A DNA stretch of 30,673 nucleotides, from the NCBI GenBank assembly GCA_013697265.1, contig JACCXE010000001.1, positions 1-30,673 of the forward strand, given 5' to 3'. The first letter of the stretch is position 1. Each line of letters begins with the position of its first letter. The notes below the pieces were generated by a model that ran no database searches, was not told the origin of the DNA, and saw only the letters and a program-made list of their open reading frames with translations. This DNA comes from Actinomycetota bacterium (lineage in GTDB: Bacteria; Actinomycetota; Acidimicrobiia; Acidimicrobiales; JACCXE01). Shown here piece after piece: positions 15,264-23,264 of this stretch. The translations under genes and the position numbers were made by a program.

Positions 15264-15661
15264 GGAAGCACCAACGTGACGGTGCCGGTGACGTGGTCGC
15301 CCAGGTCGTTGGCGCCCCGCACCGTCACGTCGACTTCGCCGTCGGCTGCGCGCGTAACGGTGCCCGTCATCCTCATCGTGTCGCCCGGGTAGTTCGGCGC
15401 ACCGAGCCGGATCTGGACCTTCTGCAGCACTGCCGCGGGCCCGGCCCAGTCGGTGACGAACCGGCCGACGAAGCCGTTGGTGCTGAGGATGTTCATGAAG
15501 ATGTCCTTGGACCCCCGCTCTTGCGCGAGTTGCGAGTCGTGGTGGACGTCCTGGTAGTCGCGCGACGCGATTGCAGTGGCAACAATGAGCGTGCGCGTGA
15601 GCGCGATCTCGAGCGGCGGTAGTTCGTCGCCGACGTTCACGTCCTTGAACGCGAGCGTCAT
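15260..15661 (-). CDS. chsH1: Steroid enoyl-CoA hydratase small subunit ChsH1 (MaoC-like)
   Basis: A 133-residue single hot-dog MaoC-like protein. The hydratase D-x4-H motif appears as D35 to H40 in RDYQDVHHD, in line with the catalytic ChsH1 subunit. In M. tuberculosis ChsH1 and ChsH2 form a heterotetramer that hydrates the 17(20)-unsaturated C22 steroid-CoA. Start and stop overlap the neighbours by four bases each (ATGA with the upstream FadE, GTGA with ltp2), so all three are translated together. Confidence 0.92.
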   Translation of the reverse strand: MTLAFKDVNVGDELPPLEIALTRTLIVATAIASRDYQDVHHDSQLAQERGSKDIFMNILSTNGFVGRFVTDWAGPAAVLQKVQIRLGAPNYPGDTMRMTGTVTRAADGEVDVTVRGANDLGDHVTGTVTLVLP

Positions 15662-16764
15662 CGGTACGCGTCCGCGATGTCGGCGCCGATGCGGGCCAGC
15701 TGCTTACTGGCGCCGCCGAGTGAATCGGCGATCTGCTTACCCCACAAGAAGTAGCGGTGGACGGGATAGTCCACGTCAGCACCCATACCACCGTGCAGGT
15801 GCTGGGTGGCATGAACGACGCGCTCGCCGCCGTCGGCGGCCCACCACTTCGCGATGGCTACTTCCCTCGAGGCGTCGAGGCCCTCGTCGATGCGCCACGC
15901 CGCTTGCCACAACGTGACGTTCATTGCGCTGGCGTCGATGTAGGCATCGGCGGCCCGCAACGACACTCCTTGGAAGGTGGACAGGGGCTTGCCGAATTGC
16001 AGGCGGCCCGACGTGTACTCGGCGGCGAGGCGAATCGCCTCGTCGGCCACGCCGAGTTGGATCGCTGCTAGACCGACCAGACCGCGATCGAGGATCCATC
16101 GCACCACCGCCGCGCCGTCGCCGGCCCGACCCAGGGTTGCCTCGGTCGGGGCATTAACGAACGTGATGTGGGCGGCGCGTTGGTGATCGGTTGTGTCCAC
16201 GACATCAATCGTTACGCCGTCAGCGCTCGGGTCGACCACGAATACGGTGACGCCGTCGGGCGTCGAAGCGGGCACCAGCACTCGGTCGGCGATGTGGCCT
16301 GCGGGTACCACGACTTTGCTACCGGAGAGCCGGCCGCCTGCCGACGCGATCACCCTGGGCGCGGCCGGATCGATCGAGTCGGCTTCGTCGAGCGCTGCGG
16401 TGAGAATTGCTTCGCCGCTGATGACACGGGGCAGCCACGTCGAGCGCTGTTCGACGGTGCCGAACTCGGCAATCGGGAGGGCCCCGAGGGCGATGGTCGG
16501 CAGCAGCGGAACCGGCGCTAGCCGGCGACCTTGTTCTTGGAGCACAAGGCAAAGGCTCATCAAACCGAGGCCACTGCCGCCGTCTTCTTCGGGCAGCGCG
16601 ATGCCGAGCAGGTTCGCGGTCGCCAGCGCGGCCCACAGGTCGCGATCGATGCGCTCATTGCCGGCTTCGATTTGTTTGATGCGATCGACGGTGGCGTGGC
16701 CGGTGAAGATCTGCGCGGCGAGGTCGCGCACCGCGACCTGCTCGTCGGAGAAGTCGAAGTCCAC
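15658..16764 (-). CDS. Acyl-CoA dehydrogenase, non-catalytic-type subunit (ChsE1/FadE28-like)
   Basis: A 368-residue acyl-CoA dehydrogenase-fold protein beginning MDFDFSDEQVAVRDLA. Its C-terminal domain has LQFGKPLSTFQGVSLRAADAYID and HLHGGMGADVDYPVHRYFLWGKQ, as in FadE28/FadE27 subunits. The glutamate expected in NxERV of the catalytic partners is absent at the matching place (RGLVGLAAIQLG). In alpha2beta2 ChsE complexes this subunit helps bind FAD while the partner provides the base. The partner is probably the FadE29-like protein two genes upstream. Position suggests FadE28, although parts also read like FadE27. GTG 16764 overlaps the chsH2 stop by one base. Confidence 0.87.
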   Translation of the reverse strand: MDFDFSDEQVAVRDLAAQIFTGHATVDRIKQIEAGNERIDRDLWAALATANLLGIALPEEDGGSGLGLMSLCLVLQEQGRRLAPVPLLPTIALGALPIAEFGTVEQRSTWLPRVISGEAILTAALDEADSIDPAAPRVIASAGGRLSGSKVVVPAGHIADRVLVPASTPDGVTVFVVDPSADGVTIDVVDTTDHQRAAHITFVNAPTEATLGRAGDGAAVVRWILDRGLVGLAAIQLGVADEAIRLAAEYTSGRLQFGKPLSTFQGVSLRAADAYIDASAMNVTLWQAAWRIDEGLDASREVAIAKWWAADGGERVVHATQHLHGGMGADVDYPVHRYFLWGKQIADSLGGASKQLARIGADIADAYR

Positions 16765-17681
16765 TAGTTCAGCCCCGGTCGGAACTGCGGGAGCGTCAAC
16801 TCGTCGTCGAAGGCCACAAACTCGGCGACGACGGGCATTCCGATCTCGACGTCGTGAGCCTCGATGCCGATCACGTTCGACACGAGCCGGGTGCCTTCTT
16901 CGAGTTCGATCACGGCAACGACCAACGGGTAGTCGAAGGCCGGCACCTGCGGGTGATGGTTCACGACGAAGCTGTAGATCGCACCCCGGCCGCTGGCGTC
17001 AACGGTGTCCCATTCAAGCGAGTGACAGTGCGGGCACATCGGCCCCGGCGGGTGACGCAGTTGGCGGCACCTCGCGCACCTCTGGATGAGCAACTGGTGT
17101 TGTTTCGCCGCCTCGAACCAGAACGCGTTGTCGCGGGTGATCGAGGGCCGGGGCCGCTGCGGACGCGGCTCGACCTTGGGTTGCGGCGCGAACTTGAGGA
17201 TGCGGAACCGCATGGTGCCCACTACCTCGCCGGCGTCGTCGCGGTACTCCTGCAAGGTCGTGACGAAGTGACCGACGCCCAGGCCGGTCTTCTTCTCGTC
17301 GCTCACTGCTTCGATCGTGACCGTCGTGGTGACGCGATCGCCCGGCTCGAGATAGCGCATGTATTCCTGGTCGCAGTTCGTGGCGACGACGGATGTAAAG
17401 CCATGGCTGTCGAGCAGACGCAGCAGATCGTCTTGGGCGGTGGCGCCGGTGCGGCCACCGAGCCCCCGCATCGACCAGGCCTGAAGCATCGTCGGCGGCG
17501 CCACGATCCCGCGGTGGCCGTTGGCCTTGGCTGCGTCGTTGTCCAGGTAGATCGGGTTGCGGTCGTCGATGGCGTCGCACCAGTGACGGATCATCGGCTC
17601 GTTGACCGCGTCGAGTGCGCGCGTCGGTGGGCCGATGACCCGGCCTTCGAAGGCGCGTAGTGCGTCGATGAGCTCGCTCAT
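16764..17681 (-). CDS. chsH2: Steroid enoyl-CoA hydratase ChsH2 with DUF35 domain
   Basis: A 305-residue two-domain protein. Residues ~1-165 are a MaoC-like hot-dog domain (DRNPIY at 40-45, NGHRGIVAPPTM at 54-65). Residues ~175-305 are a DUF35 domain with a zinc ribbon (C202, C205, C216, C219) and an OB-fold end. ChsH2 pairs with ChsH1 for hydration, and its DUF35 part binds and activates Ltp2; all three genes are present and adjacent. ATG 17681 overlaps the upstream stop by one base; a GTG at 17684 with a four-base overlap is equally plausible and adds one residue. Confidence 0.92.
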   Translation of the reverse strand: MSELIDALRAFEGRVIGPPTRALDAVNEPMIRHWCDAIDDRNPIYLDNDAAKANGHRGIVAPPTMLQAWSMRGLGGRTGATAQDDLLRLLDSHGFTSVVATNCDQEYMRYLEPGDRVTTTVTIEAVSDEKKTGLGVGHFVTTLQEYRDDAGEVVGTMRFRILKFAPQPKVEPRPQRPRPSITRDNAFWFEAAKQHQLLIQRCARCRQLRHPPGPMCPHCHSLEWDTVDASGRGAIYSFVVNHHPQVPAFDYPLVVAVIELEEGTRLVSNVIGIEAHDVEIGMPVVAEFVAFDDELTLPQFRPGLN

Positions 17682-18859
17682 CACCGCGCCTGCCGAGCCA
17701 TCTTCAGCGCCACGCTGGCCACGATCTCGCGCTGCACTTCGTTCACGCCGCCGCCGAACGTGTTGATCTGTGCCGAGCGGCCCGCCTTCTCCAACTCACC
17801 GGCCAGCGCGGCACCGCCGGACCCGGCGCGCAGGTAGCCGGCCGATCCGACGATGCCCAGCAGCACCTGGTACGCCTCGACCGCGCACTCGGTGCCGTAG
17901 ACCTTCACCGCGGACGAGTCGCCCGGGCTCAACGTGCCCGCGGCAACCGCGGCGGCCATGCGCCAGTTCAACAGGCGCATGGCTTCGAGCTTGGCGTGGG
18001 TGCGAGCCAGGTCGAGTTGCACCCAGGGCACGTCGATCATCTTTTGGTCGGGCGACGCGTCGGTTGCCGCGCACCACTTGGCCACGTCGTCCCACAACCG
18101 ATGGGCGAGGCCGCCCAGCGCGGCGAGGCCGACACGCTCGTGATTGAGCTGGGTCGTGATCATGCGCCACCCGGCGTTTTCTTCGCCCACTCGGTTGGCC
18201 ACAGGCACCCGCACGTCGGAGTAATAGCTGGCTGTTGTCTTCGTGCCGCCGACGGTGACGATCGGCGTGGCGCTGAAGCCGGAAGTCGAGGTCGGCACGA
18301 GGATGATTGAGATGCCGCGGTGCTTGGGCGCTTCGGTGTCGGTACGACAGGCGAGCCAGATGTAGTCGGCCTGGTCGGCGCCGCTGGTGAACACCTTGTT
18401 GCCGTTGATCACGTACTCGTCGCCGTCGAGCACGGCACGCGTCTTCAACGACGCCAGGTCGGTTCCTGCTTCGGGTTCGGTATAGCCGATCGCAAAATTG
18501 ATCTCACCCGCCACGATGCCGGGCAGGAACTCTTTCTTCTGCTGTTCGGACCCGAAGCTCATCAGCGTGGGGCCAACGGTGTTGAGCGTGACGAACGGAA
18601 ACGGCGCCGCGGCCCGCTGCACTTCGTCGAAGAATATGAACTGATCAGTCGCGGGCCGGCCCTGTCCACCGAACTCTTCGGGCCAGCCGACGCCGAGCCA
18701 GCCGTCGGTGCCCATCTGTCTCACGAGGCGCCGGAAAACCGGGCCGCCCTCGGGGTCGGCCGCGAGTTCGGCGCGTACCCCAGGCGTGAGCAGTTGCGAG
18801 AAGTACGTCCGCAACTCGCCCCGCAGAGCGATTTGCGCCGAGGTTTCCTCGAGCAACAT
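17681..18859 (-). CDS. chsE2: Acyl-CoA dehydrogenase catalytic subunit ChsE2 (FadE29-like)
   Basis: A 392-residue acyl-CoA dehydrogenase. Typical blocks are GWPEEFGGQGR, YTEPEAGTDLASLKTRAV (residues 126-143), and FGGGVNEVQREIVA near the end. The likely catalytic base is E241 in QLNHERVG, the same number reported for FadE29. ChsE1-ChsE2 oxidises the three-carbon side-chain steroid-CoA (3-OPC-CoA type) to its enoyl form. The gene lies just before chsH2-chsH1-ltp2, the order expected for the last side-chain cycle. It overlaps the upstream dehydrogenase stop by one base (TGATG). Confidence 0.9.
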   Translation of the reverse strand: MLLEETSAQIALRGELRTYFSQLLTPGVRAELAADPEGGPVFRRLVRQMGTDGWLGVGWPEEFGGQGRPATDQFIFFDEVQRAAAPFPFVTLNTVGPTLMSFGSEQQKKEFLPGIVAGEINFAIGYTEPEAGTDLASLKTRAVLDGDEYVINGNKVFTSGADQADYIWLACRTDTEAPKHRGISIILVPTSTSGFSATPIVTVGGTKTTASYYSDVRVPVANRVGEENAGWRMITTQLNHERVGLAALGGLAHRLWDDVAKWCAATDASPDQKMIDVPWVQLDLARTHAKLEAMRLLNWRMAAAVAAGTLSPGDSSAVKVYGTECAVEAYQVLLGIVGSAGYLRAGSGGAALAGELEKAGRSAQINTFGGGVNEVQREIVASVALKMARQAR

Positions 18860-20064
18860 CAGTTGCGTACCAATTCGCGGAACGGGGCGTACTTGTCAGG
18901 GCGGGGCTCGGCCGGCAGGCCGAGCACGCGCTCGCCCACCACGTTGCGCTGCACCTCGTCGGTGCCGCCACCAATGCGCATGGCCCACTGCGTGAGGAAC
19001 TGCTGTTGCCACAGCCCGTCGTCGGGCGCGTCGGCGCCGCTCAACATGCCCGCCGCGCCCTCGACATCGACGCCGAGGTTGCCGTTTCGCTCGACGTGGC
19101 GCGAGTACAGCAGCTTCAGGATGGACGCTTCGGCACCTGGCACGCGCCCCTGCGCAAACGCCGTCTGGATGCGGTAACCGATGAAACGCAGCACCTCGAA
19201 ACGCGTGAACGCTTCGGCCAGTTCCTGACGCACGAGCGGATCGTTCGTGCGACCCGAGGCCCGTGCCCGGTCGACGATGTTGGCGAATCCGATGCTGCTG
19301 GTGCCGCCGCCGATGAAGTTGCGCTCGTTAGCAAGCGTCGTGAGCGCCACGCCCCAACCGCCGTTTACTTCGCCGAGCACGTTCGCGGCGGGAACCCGCA
19401 CGTCGGTGAGGAACACCTCGTTGAAATGGGCCACGCCGTTGATCTGGCGCAACGGTCGCACTTCGATGCCAGGCGATCGCATGTCGAGCACGAAGTAGGT
19501 CAGGCCCTTGTGCTTGGCCTGGTCGAAGTCGGTGCGGGCCAGCAAGATCGCCCAGTCGCTGTGTTGCGCGCCCGACGTCCACACCTTCTGCCCGTTGACG
19601 ACGAAATCGTTCCCATCCAATTCGGCGCGGGTGCTTAGCCCGGCGAGGTCCGAGCCGGCGCCCGGTTCGCTGAAGAGTTGGCACCACACTTCGTCGCCGC
19701 GCAGCAGGGGCGGCAGGAAACGATCCTTCTGTTCCTCGGTGCCGTGCGCGATCAACGTCGGACCGGCCATGCCCAAGCCGACCGCGAACACTCCGGTCGA
19801 CACATCGAACTTCGACTGCTCCTCGTTGAACAGCGACTGGTGGCGTGACGTGGCCCCCCGTCCGCCGTACGCGGCGGGCCAAGCGATGGCGGCCCATCCG
19901 GCGTCGGCCAACGTCGCCTGCCACTTCTTGCAGCGCGCCACGTGCGCAGGGTCGTCGGCCACCGCATTGGCGGTAACAGGCCCGCGCCGCGACGCGTTCT
20001 CCGCCAACCAGGCGAGAGCTTCGCCGCGAAAGGCGGCGTCCTCCGGGCTCTCGTCGAAATCCAT
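18859..20064 (-). CDS. Acyl-CoA dehydrogenase (unassigned FadE)
   Basis: A 401-residue acyl-CoA dehydrogenase. WPAAYGGRGATSRHQ, FSEPGAGSDLAGLSTRAE, WTSGAQHSDWAILLAR and RIGGGTDEVQRNVVGERVLGLP are all intact. A glutamate is present at the catalytic-base position (LANERNF). It lacks an adjacent small subunit, so it may be a homomer or use another FadE. It looks more like general actinobacterial FadE enzymes than the ChsE pairs. It is the second gene after the operator, 11 bases behind the SDR. The ATG was chosen over longer frames that would cross the SDR gene. Chain-length specificity is not readable. Confidence 0.88.
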   Translation of the reverse strand: MDFDESPEDAAFRGEALAWLAENASRRGPVTANAVADDPAHVARCKKWQATLADAGWAAIAWPAAYGGRGATSRHQSLFNEEQSKFDVSTGVFAVGLGMAGPTLIAHGTEEQKDRFLPPLLRGDEVWCQLFSEPGAGSDLAGLSTRAELDGNDFVVNGQKVWTSGAQHSDWAILLARTDFDQAKHKGLTYFVLDMRSPGIEVRPLRQINGVAHFNEVFLTDVRVPAANVLGEVNGGWGVALTTLANERNFIGGGTSSIGFANIVDRARASGRTNDPLVRQELAEAFTRFEVLRFIGYRIQTAFAQGRVPGAEASILKLLYSRHVERNGNLGVDVEGAAGMLSGADAPDDGLWQQQFLTQWAMRIGGGTDEVQRNVVGERVLGLPAEPRPDKYAPFRELVRN

Positions 20065-20075
20065 CGGGGTGCGAT

Positions 20076-20990
20076 CTAGGCCTGCGAGCCGATGACGGGG
20101 ACGTGCGGGGTGGCTTTGGCCATCAGATCGCGCACGGCGTCGCCTACCTCGGTCGGCTCCCACCGGTCGCCCTTGTTGATCTCGGGGCCGTGCTGCCAGC
20201 CCACCGCAACCGAGATTTTGCCGCCGTCGACCTCGAATACCTGGCCGGTTACGTCCTGGGACAGCGGGCTGCCCAGCCACACCACGAGCGGAGCCACATT
20301 GTCGGCGGCCATCGCGTCGAAGGCACCGTCGGTCGGGGCTTGCATCGAATCGGGGAACAAATCTTCGGTCATGCGGGTGCGGGCGATCGGTGCGATCGCG
20401 TTCGCGGTGACGCCGTAACGACCGAGTTCGGCTGACACAACGCGGGTCATGGCCGCGATGCCGGCCTTGGCCGCCGCGTAGTTCGTCTGTCCGACGTTGC
20501 CGAAGAGGCCCGCCGCGGAACTGGTGTTGATGATGCGCCCGTCGTTGGTTTCTCCGGCCTTGATGCGATCGCGCCAGAAGTTGCCGGCGTGATGCATCGG
20601 CGCGTACGTGCCCTTGAGGTGCACGTTGATCACTGCGTCGAACTCGGCCTCGCTCATGCTCACGAGCATGCGGTCGCGCAAGATGCCGGCGTTGTTGACC
20701 AGCACATCGAGTCCGCCGAACGTGTCGACGGCGGTCTGGACCATGCGGCGGGCGCCCTCGAAGTCCGACACGTCGTCGCCGTTGGCCACGGCCTCGCCGC
20801 CCATGGCGCGAATGGCGTCGACCACCTCACCGGCCGGACCGTCGGAACTACCGGTGCCGTTGGGTTCGGCCCCCAGGTCGTTTACGACAACCTTGGCGCC
20901 CTGGCGGGCAAATTCCAGAGCATGGCCCCGCCCGATTCCTCGACCGGAACCGGTGACGATCACTACGCGGCCTTCACAAATGCCTGCCAT
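20076..20990 (-). CDS. SDR, 17-beta-HSD4/hydroxyacyl-CoA dehydrogenase type
   Basis: A 304-residue SDR, longer than classical ones. Cofactor loop TGSGRGIG (13-20), NDLG at 37-40 (NAD-type acidic residue), NNAG, catalytic Ser in NTSSAAG, and Tyr/Lys in YAAAKAG. The C-terminal extension (~250-304) and the NDLG motif resemble SDRs of the KstR regulon (Rv3502c and Rv3548c types) that oxidise beta-hydroxyacyl steroid-CoAs. It is the first gene of the long operon: a good GGGAGGG lies before its ATG, and a KstR-type operator 28 bases upstream. Confidence 0.9.
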   Translation of the reverse strand: MAGICEGRVVIVTGSGRGIGRGHALEFARQGAKVVVNDLGAEPNGTGSSDGPAGEVVDAIRAMGGEAVANGDDVSDFEGARRMVQTAVDTFGGLDVLVNNAGILRDRMLVSMSEAEFDAVINVHLKGTYAPMHHAGNFWRDRIKAGETNDGRIINTSSAAGLFGNVGQTNYAAAKAGIAAMTRVVSAELGRYGVTANAIAPIARTRMTEDLFPDSMQAPTDGAFDAMAADNVAPLVVWLGSPLSQDVTGQVFEVDGGKISVAVGWQHGPEINKGDRWEPTEVGDAVRDLMAKATPHVPVIGSQA

Positions 20991-21018
20991 GACATCCCTC
21001 CCTTGGACCGGCCGAGAC

Positions 21019-21032
21019 TAGAACAGATTCTA
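21019..21032. promoter_or_regulatory. KstR-type operator for the side-chain/liv operon
   Basis: TAGAACAGATTCTA matches the KstR pattern with one change (ATT for GTT) and is flanked symmetrically to give an 18-base near-palindrome, ACTAGAACAGATTCTAGT. It lies eight bases after the kstR stop and 28 before the SDR start on the minus strand. Confidence 0.75.
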
Positions 21033-21040
21033 GTTTTGCG

Positions 21041-21628
21041 CTATTCGCCTCTGAGCAATAAACGGGCGGCGAATTCAAGCTCTTCGCCGACCTGGCCCAT
21101 GGCCGTCCACCCGTTGACCCAGCCCAGCAGTGAGGCGAACCACACGTGGGCGAGGATGCGGACGGTGCCGGCGCGAATCTCGTCGTCGATGCCGTGCAGG
21201 GGCGCGGCGAGTGCGGCCGAAACGATGTGTTGCACCTGGGCCTGGCACTCGGACACCGCGGGGTCGGGCGCAGTGATCGCGGTTACGAGCGCCGCAAACA
21301 ACACGGGCTGACGCGCCGTTGCTTTTGTGATGCGGCGGATGACTTCGACCAGCCTGTCAACCGGTGCCTCGCCTGACGGCACCGTGCGCTGACCCATGGC
21401 GTTTTCGAACCCGCGCGCCCACTCGAGCAGCGCGGCGGCCAGGAGGTGATCCTTGGAGTTGAAGTAGCGGTAGACGGTGCCGAGCGCCACGCCGGCCTTG
21501 GCTGCGACGTCGCGCATTTGCACCGCGTCGTATCCGCCCTCGCCGGCCAACTCCATCGCCGCTTCGATCACGCGTGCGCGTCGGGCGTGTTGCGAGCGGG
21601 TGAGCACTTCGGGTGCAGGAGTCGCCAT
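21041..21628 (-). CDS. kstR: TetR-family regulator KstR
   Basis: A 195-residue TetR repressor. The helix-turn-helix is residues ~36-57: AVQMRDVAAKAGVALGTVYRYF then NSKDHLL, close to the KstR sequence I recall (EAVQMRAVADRADVAVGTLYRYFPSK). The C-terminal half (ILAHVWFASLLGWVNGW) also resembles KstR. KstR represses sterol-degradation genes and is released by steroid-CoA metabolites. ATG 21628 was chosen because the longer frame overlaps the divergent gene. There is no good operator in the 23 bases to that gene, so autoregulation through this promoter is not obvious. No terminator separates it from the downstream operon. Confidence 0.9.
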   Translation of the reverse strand: MATPAPEVLTRSQHARRARVIEAAMELAGEGGYDAVQMRDVAAKAGVALGTVYRYFNSKDHLLAAALLEWARGFENAMGQRTVPSGEAPVDRLVEVIRRITKATARQPVLFAALVTAITAPDPAVSECQAQVQHIVSAALAAPLHGIDDEIRAGTVRILAHVWFASLLGWVNGWTAMGQVGEELEFAARLLLRGE

Positions 21629-21651
21629 TACCCCGTTAGCTTTCCAGACCG

Positions 21652-22152
21652 ATGGCAACGAACCAGCGAGCAGCAATCGTGATGACCGAAGACGAGATGA
21701 TCTCGTTTCTCAACTCGAGTCGCACGATGACGATGGCAACGAACGGCAAGGACGGGCATCCGCACGTCGTGGCGATGTGGTTCGCGGTTGTCGATCATCA
21801 GATCTGTTTCGAGACCAAACGCAAGTCGCAGAAGGTGCAGAACCTGTTGCGCGACCCCCGCATCACCTGTTCGATCGAGGCGGGCAAGACCTACGACACG
21901 CTGCGCGGCATCTCGTTCGAAGGCGCAGCCGAGATCATCGACGACCCCGATTATTTGTGGCGAGTCGGCCTGTCGGTCTTCGAGCGCTACCAAGGCGTCT
22001 ACACCGACGAAATGAAGCCGATTGTCGAGACCATGTTGAACAACCGCGTCGCCGTGAAGGTAAACGTCACCCGCGCCCGCAGCTGGGACCACCGCAAGAT
22101 GGGAATGCCCGCCATGCCGATCGCCGGCACCACCGCAGGCGAAGCTACGTAA
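21652..22152 (+). CDS. PPOX-class flavin/F420-binding protein
   Basis: A 166-residue split-barrel protein of the pyridoxamine 5'-phosphate oxidase fold. It starts MTEDEMISFLNSSRTMTMAT, has HPHVVAMWFAVVDHQICFET, and DPRITCSIEAGKTYDTLRG. Actinobacterial members often use F420 rather than FMN for reduction of unsaturated compounds. It is divergent from kstR with only 23 bases between starts, so their promoters overlap. An ATG at 21682 is an alternative start and would match the usual N-terminus. Its 3' end converges on the FadE27-like gene with 19 bases between. Substrate unknown; a role in steroid reduction or detoxification is inferred. Confidence 0.85.
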   Translation: MATNQRAAIVMTEDEMISFLNSSRTMTMATNGKDGHPHVVAMWFAVVDHQICFETKRKSQKVQNLLRDPRITCSIEAGKTYDTLRGISFEGAAEIIDDPDYLWRVGLSVFERYQGVYTDEMKPIVETMLNNRVAVKVNVTRARSWDHRKMGMPAMPIAGTTAGEAT

Positions 22153-22171
22153 TTTCACGCTGGCCGTCTCC

Positions 22172-23254
22172 CTAGACCGGCTCGACGGCCAGGATGGCGC
22201 CGATTTTGCGCAACTGTTTCGTGGCGCCGCCGAGCGTGAGCTCGAGTTGCTTGGCCCACAAGAAGTAGCGGTGCAGCGGGTAGTCACGGTCCACGCCGAT
22301 GCCACCGTGAATGTGCTGCGCGGCGTGCACCACGCGTTGGCCGCCGTCGGCCGCCCAGAACTTCGCAGTCGCAACCTGCATAGCGCACGGCAGCCCGTCG
22401 CTCAATCGCCACGCCGCCTGCCACATCGTGAGGCGAATCGCTTCGGTATCGATGTACGCATCGGCGGCGCGTTGGCCGACGGCCTGAAAGGTACCGATCG
22501 GCTTGTCGAACTGCTCACGCGTGCCCGCATACGACGCCGTCATCGCAAGCGCCTGCTCGCAACAGCCGAGCATCACCGCGCACAGCGCGACGGTCATGCG
22601 CTCGAGCAACCACTCCAGCGCGTCGGTGCCGCCCAAGCGCGCCGCGGCAGCGCCGGCGAAGTCGAGGCGCGCTTCGGGCAACCCGCTCGTGGTGTTCAGG
22701 CGCGTCCGTTCGACGCCGCTGACCCCGAGGTCGACGAGGAAGAGCGCGGCGCCGTCGCCGGTGCGGGCCGAAACCAGCGCGTGCGACGCGTCGAGACCCG
22801 CGGGCACGCAGATCTTGGTGCCGTCGATCACCCATCCGCCGCCCGATTGGCTCGCCTTCGTGGACGGATCGTCGGGCTCGGCTCCGCTCTCCACCAGCGC
22901 GCTGGTGAGGATGCGATCGCCGGTCGCCACGTCGGCCAGCAAATCGGTGTGACCGACCTCCGCCAGCGCAGCTGCGCCCACGAGCGTGGCCAACAGCGGG
23001 ATGGGCGCCGACGTGCGACCAACTTGTTCGAGCAGAAGGCAGATCTCGATGAAGCCGAGCCCGCTACCGCCGACCGATTCGGGTAGCGCAATGCCGAGCA
23101 GGTTCGCGTCGGCGAACGCGCTCCATGCGTCGCGGTCGATGTACTCGCCTGCTGTCTCGAGCGCCCGCAGCCGCTCGTGGGTGACCTGCGTTTCGAGGAT
23201 TTGCGTGGCGAGGTCGCGCACCGCCTGCTGCTCCTCGGAGAATCCAAAGTCCAT
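22172..23254 (-). CDS. Acyl-CoA dehydrogenase subunit ChsE5 (FadE27-like)
   Basis: A 360-residue acyl-CoA dehydrogenase-fold protein. REQFDKPIGTFQAVGQRAADAYIDTEAIRLTMWQAAWR, GGIGVDRDYPLHRYFLWAKQ and the end GGATKQLRKIGAIL match FadE27 as I recall it. At the catalytic-base position the residue is not glutamate. In mycobacteria ChsE4-ChsE5 oxidises longer (five- and eight-carbon) side-chain steroid-CoAs. It follows its partner gene by ten bases and probably forms an alpha2beta2 complex with it. It differs from the other small FadE subunits by a full middle beta domain. Confidence 0.88.
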   Translation of the reverse strand: MDFGFSEEQQAVRDLATQILETQVTHERLRALETAGEYIDRDAWSAFADANLLGIALPESVGGSGLGFIEICLLLEQVGRTSAPIPLLATLVGAAALAEVGHTDLLADVATGDRILTSALVESGAEPDDPSTKASQSGGGWVIDGTKICVPAGLDASHALVSARTGDGAALFLVDLGVSGVERTRLNTTSGLPEARLDFAGAAAARLGGTDALEWLLERMTVALCAVMLGCCEQALAMTASYAGTREQFDKPIGTFQAVGQRAADAYIDTEAIRLTMWQAAWRLSDGLPCAMQVATAKFWAADGGQRVVHAAQHIHGGIGVDRDYPLHRYFLWAKQLELTLGGATKQLRKIGAILAVEPV

Positions 23255-23264
23255 CTGCCCGCTC

